Shown here piece by piece: positions 36,160 to 44,240 of a stretch of DNA of 64,000 nt. Position 1 is the first letter of the stretch; each line of letters opens with the position of its first letter. The stretch is from NCBI RefSeq assembly GCF_009917385.1, contig NZ_QWLJ01000001.1:1-64000 (forward strand), written 5' to 3'. Made by a program: the position numbers and the translations under genes. Source of the stretch: Roseburia sp. 1XD42-34. GTDB taxonomy: Bacteria; Bacillota; Bacilli; Bacillales; Amphibacillaceae. The notes beneath the pieces were generated by a model. That model searched no databases, was not told where the DNA came from, and saw nothing but the letters and a program-made list of their open reading frames with translations.

Positions 36160-37839
36160 CTAAATGAGCCTATACACAAAGGCTTCATATGGATTTAAGG
36201 TAAACTCGCTAAGTGTATGCATGGTATCCGTTGTCTCGTTTGTAATGAGTATTTCTTTCCCTGCTGATAAATTAGGTAATTCACATGTTTGTTGTTGAGC
36301 TGTGAAGTTACATACTATAAGCAATGTGTCATCTTGATAATTTCGAGTGTAAGCAAATATTTCTTCACTATCCTCTAATAATAATTCAAATTTTCCATGC
36401 ACAATGGTTGGTTCTTGCTTACGCAATGAAATTAGCTGCTGATAGTAATAGAAAATAGATTCTGGATCGGCAAGCGCTGCTTCTACATTAATGTTGGTAT
36501 AATTAGGATTCACTTTTAGCCAAGGTTCTCCAGTCGTAAATCCTGCATGCGGATTGCCATTCCATTGCATTGGGGTCCGGGCATTATCACGACCAATTGC
36601 ATAGATTGCTTCCATCAGTTTTTCTTTATTATGTCCTTGTGCCAAGCGCTCGTTATACCAATTAATCAGTTCGATATCTTCATAATCGTCAATAGAAGGG
36701 AATTGGACATTTGTCATGCCAATTTCTTCGCCTTGATAAATATATGGTGTTCCTTTCATACCGTGAAGTAGAGTTGCTAGCATTTTCGAAGATTTCTCAC
36801 GGAATTTCTTATCATTACCGAAGCGGGAAACAACTCTTGGCTGATCATGATTATTCCAGTACAAGCTATTCCAGCCTTCTTTTTCAAGTCCATATTGCCA
36901 TTTGCTTAAAATTTCCTTTAAGTCGGTAAGCTTCCAAGGCATGTTGGACCATTTTCCATCAGGACCATTCCAAAGACCCATATGTTCGAAATGAAACACC
37001 ATATTTAATTCTTCACGTTCTTCCCCAGTGTAAAGCTTAGCGTCTTCTACCGTTGCACCCGGCATTTCTCCAACAGTCATGATGTCATAATCGGCTAATA
37101 CTTTTTCATTCATTTCATGCAAAAACTCATGAATACGAGGTCCATTCATATGAAATTCAAATGCTGAAACAAGTTCTTTCCCTAGATCAGGTTCACGTTC
37201 TGGCATCGTTTGATCCTTGGAAATTAAGTTGATTACATCCATACGGAAGCCATCAATCCCTTTATCTAACCACCAGCGCATCATTTGGTATACATCATTA
37301 CGTACTGCTGGATTTTCCCAATTTAAGTCAGGTTGCTTCTCACTGAACATATGGAGAAAGTATTCTCCAGTTGCTTCATCATATTTCCAAGCAGATCCAC
37401 TAAATGCAGATTCCCAATTAGTTGGGGGCTGCCCATTTTCTTTGCCTTTTTTCCAAATATAATAATCTCTTTTGGGATTATCCTTGCTTGATCTAGACTC
37501 GACAAACCATGCATGTTCATCCGATGTATGGTTAACGACTAGATCCATCACGATCTTTAGTCCACGTTTATGTGCTTCTTCGAGTAACGCATCAAAATCT
37601 TCCATTGTTCCAAATTCGTGCATGATTTTTTGGTAATCGCGAATATCGTATCCGTTATCATCATTTGGAGAATCATAAATAGGAGATAGCCAAATAATAT
37701 CAATTCCAAGCTTTTTCAAGTAGTCTAGTTTTTGAATAATTCCCTGGATATCACCAATACCATCACCATTACTATCATGAAAGCTGCGTGGATAAATTTG
37801 ATAAACCACGCTTTCTTTCCACCAATTTTTCTCTGTCAT
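36160..37839 (-). CDS. GH13 alpha-glucosidase (oligo-1,6-glucosidase-like)
   Basis: A 559-residue cytoplasmic GH13 enzyme. Conserved regions: DLVVNHTSDEH, GFRMDVIN with the nucleophile Asp, GEMPG with the acid/base Glu, and NNHDQPR. Val directly after the nucleophile (MDV) is the residue linked to alpha-1,6 activity in Bacillus oligo-1,6-glucosidases, whereas maltases carry Ala or Thr. No signal peptide, so it acts on imported sugar. First structural gene of the operon; a GTTAAACGTTTACT operator lies about 25 bp upstream of its start. Trehalose-6-phosphate hydrolase is less likely given the ABC transporter context. Confidence 0.92.
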   Translation of the reverse strand: MTEKNWWKESVVYQIYPRSFHDSNGDGIGDIQGIIQKLDYLKKLGIDIIWLSPIYDSPNDDNGYDIRDYQKIMHEFGTMEDFDALLEEAHKRGLKIVMDLVVNHTSDEHAWFVESRSSKDNPKRDYYIWKKGKENGQPPTNWESAFSGSAWKYDEATGEYFLHMFSEKQPDLNWENPAVRNDVYQMMRWWLDKGIDGFRMDVINLISKDQTMPEREPDLGKELVSAFEFHMNGPRIHEFLHEMNEKVLADYDIMTVGEMPGATVEDAKLYTGEEREELNMVFHFEHMGLWNGPDGKWSNMPWKLTDLKEILSKWQYGLEKEGWNSLYWNNHDQPRVVSRFGNDKKFREKSSKMLATLLHGMKGTPYIYQGEEIGMTNVQFPSIDDYEDIELINWYNERLAQGHNKEKLMEAIYAIGRDNARTPMQWNGNPHAGFTTGEPWLKVNPNYTNINVEAALADPESIFYYYQQLISLRKQEPTIVHGKFELLLEDSEEIFAYTRNYQDDTLLIVCNFTAQQQTCELPNLSAGKEILITNETTDTMHTLSEFTLNPYEAFVYRLI

Positions 37840-37861
37840 AAAATCATCTTCTTTCTTCTAG

Positions 37862-37875
37862 GTTAAACGTTTACT
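37862..37875. promoter_or_regulatory. LacI-family operator of the glucosidase operon
   Basis: GTTAAACGTTTACT, one mismatch from the perfect palindrome ahead of the lacI-type gene. It also resembles a catabolite-responsive element. Confidence 0.7.
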
Positions 37876-37883
37876 CTCTGCGC

Positions 37884-37915
37884 AAAAAGAAAAGGTGAGA
37901 ACCTCTTTTTATGAG
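37884..37915 (-). terminator. Terminator-like hairpin between lacI-type gene and glucosidase operon
   Basis: AGGT-GAGA-ACCT core flanked by AAAAAGAAA and CTTTTT, so it has T-tracts on either strand. It would separate the regulator transcript from the operon. Confidence 0.5.
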
Positions 37916-37916
37916 A

Positions 37917-38177
37917 TAATAAAGTATAAAATGAGGTGCTTGTGGGTAACGAAGTAACTGAATCGCCACGTCCGGCGCATGAGCCCAGCAACTAGGAACT
38001 TTAGAAATGCATCCTTTGATAATGCCTCATTGGTTCGTCTTTAAGAGGAATCATGACTAAAAACGGGCTTGCCGCTCAGGCGTCGGCATACTCCTTTTTT
38101 AGTGGCATGATTCCTTTATCTTTAGTTAATTCGTTCCATTCGCTACGTTGCTGAACGGGTGTTTGCGCGCCTTTATT
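37917..38177 (+). repeat. Family A repeat, copy 5
   Basis: Starts AAAGTATAAAATGAGGTGC, ends GCGCGCCTTTATTA. The right end reaches the TAA stop of the LacI-type gene (38176-38178). The terminal hairpin reads GGGTG...CGCC, where a G-U pair replaces G-C when read on the plus strand. Confidence 0.8.
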
Positions 38178-39183
38178 AATGTTTGGACACCGATTCTCTT
38201 TCAATTATTTTATGTTTCAGGTTGAGCGATTTAATATCTTTGCCCATAATAGAATGGCATAAAAGTTCTGCAGCACGGTACCCCATTGTATCGAACTCTT
38301 GCGATACGGTGGTTAAGGCCGGTACGGTCATCATTGCTAACTTTGTATTATCATAACCAATAATGGATAGATCATTAGGTATACAAATCCCTTGTGCATG
38401 TGCTTCAGATATGACACCTGCAGCCATTTCATCACTAGCTGCAAAGATAGCAGTTGTTTCTGGATGATGCGCCATAATCGAACGAAACGCATGTTTACCA
38501 TCTTCAAAATTAAAGGCTTGATTCCAACTGATTTGTGTCGCTTTACAAGGTGAGTTTGCATCAGCTAACGCATGTTTAAATCCTTCTATTCGTGGAGTAC
38601 CTGCGATTGAATCATGAGGCGGTCCACTAACCATAGCAAGTTGAGAATGGCCGTGCTTGATTAAATATTGCGTAGCATCATAGGAAGCCTGCTGATCATT
38701 AACTTTTACTTCTGGTATACCTTCTATTTCCGATGTTCCAGCTAATGTAACAAAGGGTACAGCCATTTGCTTCACCATTTTTTGAAAATCAGACGTTAGC
38801 CTTTCATTGGCAAAGATAACACCTTCGACCTGCTTTTCATATAACAATTGTAAATAGTGTTCCGTTTTATCTGGATCAGATAACGTGTTACACACGATAA
38901 CACTTTTGCCAAACGCCTGCGCGGCTGCTTCAATCCCATGAAGAAGCTCTGCGCTTACCATCCCTGATACTGCTGGAAACAATACACCAATTGTTCCGCT
39001 TTCATTGTTAATTAAACCGCGGGCAATAGCATTTGGAAAGTAGCCCATTCGTTCAATCGTTTGCATTACATGCTGTTTTGTTTTATCGGAGTAGCCTTTT
39101 CCCGTATCATTTAATACCCGGGAAACAGTCGCAATGGAAACATTAGCTTCTCTAGCAACATCTTTAATCGTTGATTTTTTCAT
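38176..39183 (-). CDS. LacI/GalR-family repressor of the alpha-glucoside operon
   Basis: A 335-residue repressor. HTH TIKDVAREANVSIATVSRVLND at the N-terminus, hinge helix IARGL, then a periplasmic-binding-like sensor domain (VIGYDN-type IIGYDNTKLAMMTVP near residue 285). A perfect AGTAAACGTTTACT palindrome lies 17 bp before its start, and a near-identical one precedes the downstream glucosidase gene, so it should repress both. Its stop codon touches the end of family A copy 5. Confidence 0.92.
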   Translation of the reverse strand: MKKSTIKDVAREANVSIATVSRVLNDTGKGYSDKTKQHVMQTIERMGYFPNAIARGLINNESGTIGVLFPAVSGMVSAELLHGIEAAAQAFGKSVIVCNTLSDPDKTEHYLQLLYEKQVEGVIFANERLTSDFQKMVKQMAVPFVTLAGTSEIEGIPEVKVNDQQASYDATQYLIKHGHSQLAMVSGPPHDSIAGTPRIEGFKHALADANSPCKATQISWNQAFNFEDGKHAFRSIMAHHPETTAIFAASDEMAAGVISEAHAQGICIPNDLSIIGYDNTKLAMMTVPALTTVSQEFDTMGYRAAELLCHSIMGKDIKSLNLKHKIIERESVSKH

Positions 39184-39199
39184 ACTATCTTCCTTATAG

Positions 39200-39213
39200 A
39201 GTAAACGTTTACT
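39200..39213. promoter_or_regulatory. LacI-family operator of the regulator gene
   Basis: Perfect palindrome AGTAAACGTTTACT, matching the site at 37862. Confidence 0.75.
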
Positions 39214-39503
39214 TTATTTTAGCGGATGATAAGTACAATGTCAACTCGAGAAGAAGGGTGACACTTGTGGTGCTATGGGATCCTTTCCCCTTGTTCATCG
39301 AGAAAGCCACTCGAATCACGACTGAGTTCGCTCATTCTGCGCGAAAATTGGCTTGCCCTCTCTATAATCTTGTTTGCGCTCCATCAAGAGAATCGTTTAC
39401 GAAAACTTTCCTTGTTCCCATTTACCTTTCTCTAGACTCCACTCCTTTGCTATTGCATTTTTTGGCATTTTGATGTAGCATAAGTAAAAATCAAGTATCT
39501 ATA

Positions 39504-39745
39504 AAAAGCAATGAAGAGGGCAAGCATTATTTTTACAGCGTCAGAGAGGGGAGAAAAGGTGAGAGCTCCCTAGTGATGGGAAATGATGTACCACCTCATA
39601 AGCTGTGTTGGGGAAACAAAGTAACCAATACCGTAAAGCTACGTTACAGCACATTAAGCCAAATAGGTAGTATTGCCGTTTGGAAAATGGGGTGGAACCA
39701 CGGATAACACATTCGTCCCTTTCTAGGGATGGATGTGTTTTTTTT
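39504..39745 (+). ncRNA. T-box riboswitch 1 (threonine) of the thrS leader
   Basis: Complete T-box leader: Stem I with AGTGA motif (CCTAGTGATGGG) and specifier ACC at 39590-39592, T-box bulge region GGGGTGGAACCACG at 39689-39702, and terminator ACACAT..TCCCT-TTCT-AGGGA..ATGTGT plus T8. ACC specifies threonine, agreeing with the downstream gene. It would sense uncharged tRNA-Thr. Confidence 0.93.
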
Positions 39746-39875
39746 AATGGTAAAGCATGAAAAGGTAGGTGACTGCATCATAACTGCACTGATTGATTTT
39801 GTTTAAAAATGTAGGTGCAAGAGGATATAGCAATTGCAATAGGGTTACTTTATTTTTATGAAAAGGAAAATAAAC

Positions 39876-40118
39876 AAAAGCAATGAAGAGGGCAAGCATT
39901 ATTTTTACAGCTGTCAGAGAGGGGAGAAAAGGTGAGAGCTCCCTAGTGATGGGAAATAATGTACCACCTCATAAGCTGTATTGGGGAAACAAAGTAACCA
40001 ATACCGTAAAGCTACGTTACAGCACATTAAGCCAAATAGGGTAAGTATTGCCGTTTGGAAAATGGGGTGGAACCACGGATAACACATTCGTCCCTTTCTA
40101 GGGATGGATGTGTTTTTT
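39876..40118 (+). ncRNA. T-box riboswitch 2 (threonine), near-identical tandem copy
   Basis: Second T-box, with only two substitutions and three short indels against copy 1 before the T-run. Specifier ACC at 39963-39965, GGGGTGGAACCACG near 40064, terminator ending in T6 at 40113-40118. The two copies act in series ahead of one synthetase gene. Confidence 0.93.
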
Positions 40119-40123
40119 GTACC

Positions 40124-40386
40124 ATAGGAAACTAAAAAATGAGGTGCTTGTGGATAACGAAATAACCGACTAGTCACGTCCAGCGCATGAGCCCAGCAAC
40201 GATGCGACTTTAGAAATGCGTCTTACGATAAGGTCTCATCGGTTCGTCGCTAAGAGGAAGACCGATTATAAACGGGGTTGCCGCCCTGACGTCGGCATAC
40301 TCCTGTTTTAGTAGCATGGTTTCTAAAACTTTAGTTGATTCGCTCCAGTCGCTACGTTGCTAAACGGGCGGAATGCGCCTTTGTTC
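40124..40386 (+). repeat. Family A repeat, copy 6, within the thrS leader
   Basis: Starts TAGGAAACTAAAAAATGAGG, ends ATGCGCCTTTGTTC. It lies between the second T-box terminator and the thrS ribosome binding site, in the same direction as the gene. The terminal hairpin is GGGCG-GAATG-CGCC. Confidence 0.85.
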
Positions 40387-40416
40387 AATAATGAAATTTC
40401 AAGGAGGTTATAGGAG

Positions 40417-42336
40417 ATGTCAAATTCCGTAATTCAAGTGCAACTAACAGATGGAAAGGTGAACAAATATCAACAAGGGATTACTATCTTAGAAGTGGCT
40501 GCGTCTATCAGTTCAAGCTTAGGTAAAAATGCGATAGCAGCAAAAGTAAATGGAAAGATGGTAGATGTAAACTATAAGCTAATGGAAAATGCTGGAGTTG
40601 AAATTTTTACTTTAGAATCAGAAGAAGGAGTAAGTGTGTTAAGACATACGACTGCGCATGTACTAGCGCAAGCAGTAAAAAGATTGTATCCTAACGTAGA
40701 GCTTGGCATTGGTCCAGTGATTGAGCATGGATTTTATTATGACTTTAAGCTAGAGGGCACATTTCATGAAGATGAATTACAGCATATCGAAGCTGAAATG
40801 CATCATATAATAAAGGAAAATTTGCCGATAATACGAAAAACCATTTCGTATGAGAAGGCAGTCGAATTATTTACCGAACGAAATGAACCATTCAAGTTAG
40901 AAATATTAGAGCATCTTAGTAAGCACGAAACGATTACTATTTATCGCCAAGGAGAATTCGTTGATCTTTGCCGAGGTCCCCACCTTCCAAGTACAGGGTG
41001 TGTTAAGGCCTTTCAATTATCACATGTTTCTGGTGCATATTGGCGTGGAAATAGTGACAGAGATATGCTGCAACGTATATATGGTTTTGCGTTTAAAAAA
41101 CAGGGAGAATTGAAAGCACATCTGGAATTTATAGCTGAAGCAAAGAAACGGGATCATCGTAAATTAGGAAAACAATTACAGTTGTTTATGTTTTCTGAAG
41201 AAGCACCTGGAATGCCATTTTATTTGCCAAAGGGACAAATTATTCGCAATGAGTTAGAAAAGCTTTCGCGAGAGATACAAAACCAAGCAGCCTACAATGA
41301 GGTGCGTACTCCATTGATGATGAACCAGCGGCTATGGGAGCAGTCAGGTCATTGGGATCATTACCATGAGAATATGTATTTTACAGAAGTAGACGATACG
41401 AAGTTTGCAATGAAGCCGATGAATTGCCCTGGTCATATGTTGATTTATAAAAGTAAGCTCTATTCTTATCGCGACTTACCGATTCGAATAGCAGAATTTG
41501 GTCAGGTCCATCGCCATGAGTATAGTGGGGCGCTGAATGGTATGTTACGTGTACGAACTTTCTGTCAGGATGATGCCCATATTTTTGTTAGAAAGGATCA
41601 AATCGAAGCGGAAATCGCGCAGGTATTTCAGTTAATTGATCAGGTTTACCAAACATTTGGTTTTTCTTACACAGTAGAGTTATCTACGCGTCCAGAAAAG
41701 TCCCTGGGGGAAGATCATTTATGGGAAGCATCTGAACAAGCGCTCCAAAATGTTTTACATCAGTTAGCCGTTCCTTACCAATTAAATGAAGGAGATGGTG
41801 CATTCTATGGGCCAAAAATTGACTTTCATATTAGGGACGCTCTTGGGCGCAGTCATCAATGTGCTACGATTCAATTAGATTTTCAAATGCCGGAGAAATT
41901 TGATCTATCCTATATTAATGAAAATAATGAAAAGGTTCGTCCTGTCGTAATTCATCGCGCCATATATGGTTCGATCGATCGGTTTTTCGGTATTCTAATT
42001 GAACACTTTGCTGGTGCTTTTCCTGTTTGGCTTGCACCCGTTCAAGTTCAACTCATCCCAGTTTCCAATGTACATTTGGAATATTGTAAAGCAGTGGAAT
42101 CTACTTTAAAACAGGATGGAATCAGGGTTGAATTAGATGAAAGAGAAGAAAAGTTGGGCTATAAGATAAGAGAAGCACAAATGCAAAAAATACCCTATAC
42201 AGTGGTGATTGGTGACCATGAGGAAGAGACTGCTACAATTAATGTAAGGAAGTATGGAAGAAAGCAATCAGAGAAGGAAACATTAGATGACTTTTTGAAA
42301 AAATTGAACCAGCAATTAAGAGAAAGAGTATTATAA
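40417..42336 (+). CDS. thrZ: Threonyl-tRNA synthetase (ThrZ-like)
   Basis: A 639-residue class II synthetase that charges tRNA-Thr. Order: TGS domain (residues 1-65), editing domain with HTTAHVLAQAVK, catalytic core with the zinc Cys in MKPMNCPGHM, motif 2 FGQVHRHEYSGALNGMLRVR, and a C-terminal anticodon-binding domain (PVQVQLIPVS, LDEREEKLGYKIREAQ). RBS AAGGAGG before ATG. Two tandem T-boxes upstream recall B. subtilis thrZ, whose leader has three, so this is probably the inducible second enzyme; if the genome has no other copy, thrS is the better name. Confidence 0.93.
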   Translation: MSNSVIQVQLTDGKVNKYQQGITILEVAASISSSLGKNAIAAKVNGKMVDVNYKLMENAGVEIFTLESEEGVSVLRHTTAHVLAQAVKRLYPNVELGIGPVIEHGFYYDFKLEGTFHEDELQHIEAEMHHIIKENLPIIRKTISYEKAVELFTERNEPFKLEILEHLSKHETITIYRQGEFVDLCRGPHLPSTGCVKAFQLSHVSGAYWRGNSDRDMLQRIYGFAFKKQGELKAHLEFIAEAKKRDHRKLGKQLQLFMFSEEAPGMPFYLPKGQIIRNELEKLSREIQNQAAYNEVRTPLMMNQRLWEQSGHWDHYHENMYFTEVDDTKFAMKPMNCPGHMLIYKSKLYSYRDLPIRIAEFGQVHRHEYSGALNGMLRVRTFCQDDAHIFVRKDQIEAEIAQVFQLIDQVYQTFGFSYTVELSTRPEKSLGEDHLWEASEQALQNVLHQLAVPYQLNEGDGAFYGPKIDFHIRDALGRSHQCATIQLDFQMPEKFDLSYINENNEKVRPVVIHRAIYGSIDRFFGILIEHFAGAFPVWLAPVQVQLIPVSNVHLEYCKAVESTLKQDGIRVELDEREEKLGYKIREAQMQKIPYTVVIGDHEEETATINVRKYGRKQSEKETLDDFLKKLNQQLRERVL

Positions 42337-42348
42337 CACAGGAATGTT

Positions 42349-42377
42349 TTGACAGTTTAAACTACAGGATATATAAT
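42349..42377 (+). promoter_or_regulatory. Promoter of the erm leader
   Basis: Consensus TTGACA, 17-bp spacer, TATAAT, starting 13 bp after the thrS stop. Confidence 0.9.
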
Positions 42378-42411
42378 ATAAGAAGAATAGAAAAGGAGGC
42401 TTATTAAAAGT

Positions 42412-42453
42412 ATGAATTCAGGTAGACTACGTTTCGTAACTTTGAACAGGTAA
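42412..42453 (+). CDS. erm leader peptide (RLR-type ribosome arrest peptide), 13 residues
   Basis: Encodes MNSGRLRFVTLNR. The Arg-Leu-Arg motif and the TLN tail match the leaders of ermD/ermK (MTHSMRLR FPTLNQ), where a macrolide-bound ribosome stalls at RLR. AAGGAGG lies 12 bp before the ATG. Two terminators follow before erm, so stalling should act by transcription attenuation. Confidence 0.9.
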   Translation: MNSGRLRFVTLNR

Positions 42454-42547
42454 TTTCATATGTTCAAAAGCTCTGCCAGTGATTGCGGAGTAAGCGGGAT
42501 TAGTCTGTCCTTTTTTAAAAACCTCATTTTCATAGAACGGATGATGG

Positions 42548-42577
42548 GAAAGGTGTCTCGTAACACCTTTCTTTTTT
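42548..42577 (+). terminator. Attenuator 1 in the erm leader
   Basis: GAAAGGTGT / ACACCTTTC stem (9 bp, six-base loop) followed by TTTTTT. Confidence 0.85.
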
Positions 42578-42784
42578 GTGCTTGAATAGCTTGTACAAAT
42601 AATGCCTATCGTTAGCCATGGATTTGCTGCTATTAAATAGTGGTGGTTATATATTCAAATATAGGCTTCGATTTGCATTACATCTCTGGGGAAACTAAAA
42701 ATACAATTCTGAATGGAGACTAAATAGCCTGGTTAACGTATACGATACGTATCATGATGACCTCCTTCCTTTTACTTTAAAAAT

Positions 42785-42809
42785 CACTGGCAATAGCTGG
42801 TGTTTTTTT
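42785..42809 (+). terminator. Attenuator 2 in the erm leader
   Basis: CACTGGC-AATA-GCTGGTG with two G-U pairs, then T7; ends 38 bp before the erm start. Confidence 0.75.
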
Positions 42810-42846
42810 ATGTAACAAGTTAAGTACGATTAGGAAAGGAAGAAGT

Positions 42847-43737
42847 ATGATGACGAAGAAAATGCATAAGTATAGCGGGAAAAAACTAAGTAGAGGGGAA
42901 CCCCCCAATTACTTAGGACAACATTTACTCCATAAAAAACAAGTATTATATGAAATGATCAAGAAAGCTTCTGTCAGCAAGCAGGATACCGTATTGGAGC
43001 TAGGTGCAGGCAAGGGGGCATTAACGACCATCTTAGCACAAAAAGCAGCTACAGTGTTGGCGGTAGAATATGATAATACGTTTGTTCAAATATTAAAATT
43101 GAAAACAGTCAAAAATAAAAACACGCAAATCATTCATGAAGATATTTTAAAAATAAATTTGCCTAAAAATAAATACGTTGTGGTAGCTAGTATTCCATAC
43201 GCTATTACGACACCAATTATGAAGATGTTACTCAATCACCCTTCAGGAGCGCTTGACCGAGGAGTCATTATTATGGAAAAAGGGGCGGGCAAGCGATTTA
43301 CTGCAACGTTTATAAGGAATGCTTATGTACTAGTTTGGCGGATGTGGTTTGATCTTACCTATGTGAAAGATATTTCAAAAGATTGCTTCGCTCCACCACC
43401 AAAAGTAGATTCTGCGATGATCAAAATAACGAGAAAAAGCCAGCCGCTCATTGAAAATAAGCATTATATGGCTTTTCTAGGCCTTGCTCAATACGCACTT
43501 AAGCAGCCAAAAGCAAGTATGGAAATGGTTTTTAAAGGTGTATTCACTGCTCCGCAAATGAAACATTTGAAAAGAAATTTGGGCGTGAAATCTCCTACAA
43601 TGATTGGATCGCTTACAGAGGAGCAATGGCAGGTTGTATTTTATACGATGATTCAGCATGTTGCACGGCCGCTATGGCCTAAGCCAACTAATCCGAAAAA
43701 AGGTTTGCATAAACGAAGCAGGAGTAAAAAGCGTTGA
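42847..43737 (+). CDS. erm: 23S rRNA adenine N6-methyltransferase, ErmD/ErmK type
   Basis: A 296-residue SAM-dependent methyltransferase of the Erm/KsgA family that modifies A2058 of 23S rRNA and so protects against macrolides, lincosamides and streptogramin B. Motif I is LELGAGKGALTT; the catalytic motif IV is SIPYAITTPI (N-I-P-Y in relatives); FAPPPKVDSAMI is also typical. The N-terminus HKYSGKKLSRGE and length match ErmD/K of Bacillus. AGGAAAGGAAG precedes ATGATG. The basic tail (KKGLHKRSRSKKR) is longer than usual. A family A/B composite repeat begins 27 bp after the stop. Likely an intrinsic rather than recently mobile gene, since no transposase is near. Confidence 0.93.
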   Translation: MMTKKMHKYSGKKLSRGEPPNYLGQHLLHKKQVLYEMIKKASVSKQDTVLELGAGKGALTTILAQKAATVLAVEYDNTFVQILKLKTVKNKNTQIIHEDILKINLPKNKYVVVASIPYAITTPIMKMLLNHPSGALDRGVIIMEKGAGKRFTATFIRNAYVLVWRMWFDLTYVKDISKDCFAPPPKVDSAMIKITRKSQPLIENKHYMAFLGLAQYALKQPKASMEMVFKGVFTAPQMKHLKRNLGVKSPTMIGSLTEEQWQVVFYTMIQHVARPLWPKPTNPKKGLHKRSRSKKR

Positions 43738-43763
43738 GTGTTGAGTCGTCTGTAAAAGTATAT

Positions 43764-44199
43764 AAACAAAGGCGCAAGGCCCGTTTAGCAACGTAGCGAA
43801 TGAAACGAATCAACGAAAGATAAAGTGAACCTTCCACCAGCGGGGTTTTCTTCCTCCCCGCTGATGGTTAGTACCACCAGGGTATGACCTAAAGGCCCTG
43901 GAACGAATGGGATATTTTGGTGTTGTTATCTCCCGCTTCGACTTGTTCAGCTCATATCTTCCATTCTTAGACCGTGGGGGTCTACAACGCCTTTTTACGG
44001 GATAAAGGAAACATGCCACTAAAACTGGGGTATTCTGGGCGGCAAGCCTGTTTTTAGTCGGTCTTCCTTTTGCGATGAACCGATAAGACATTATCGTAGG
44101 ACGTATTTCTAAAGTCTCATCATTGCTGGGCTCACGCGCTGGACGTGGCTAGTCGGTTATTTCGTTATCCCCAAGCACCTTATTTTATAGTTTCCTACC
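43764..44199 (-). repeat. Family A repeat, copy 7, interrupted by a nested family B element
   Basis: Minus-strand orientation. On the plus strand it opens AACAAAGGCGCAAGGCCCG and closes ATTTTATAGTTTCCTACC. At about 43820-44008 it is interrupted by a family B element in the same reversed orientation; A resumes at GAAACATGCCACTAAAAC. Confidence 0.85.
43820..44008 (-). repeat. Family B repeat nested in family A copy 7
   Basis: On the plus strand from ATAAAGTGAACC to TTACGGGATAAAGG, the two B termini. It carries GGTATGACCTAAAGG and TGTTATCTCCCGCTTCGAC. Confidence 0.85.
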
Positions 44200-44203
44200 T
44201 TAT

Positions 44204-44238
44204 AAAAAAGCAAGTAGCACCTAAGGGTAAGCTACTTG
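44204..44238 (-). terminator. Terminator of the aminopropyltransferase gene
   Basis: CAAGTAGC / GCTACTTG stem, 12-base loop, then T-run on the minus strand. Confidence 0.85.
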
Positions 44239-44240
44239 TT

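Noticed and set aside
42847..43737. KsgA (16S rRNA dimethyladenosine transferase) instead of Erm
   Set aside because: The ErmD-like N-terminus, basic tail and RLR leader with attenuators fit Erm; KsgA genes do not carry such leaders.
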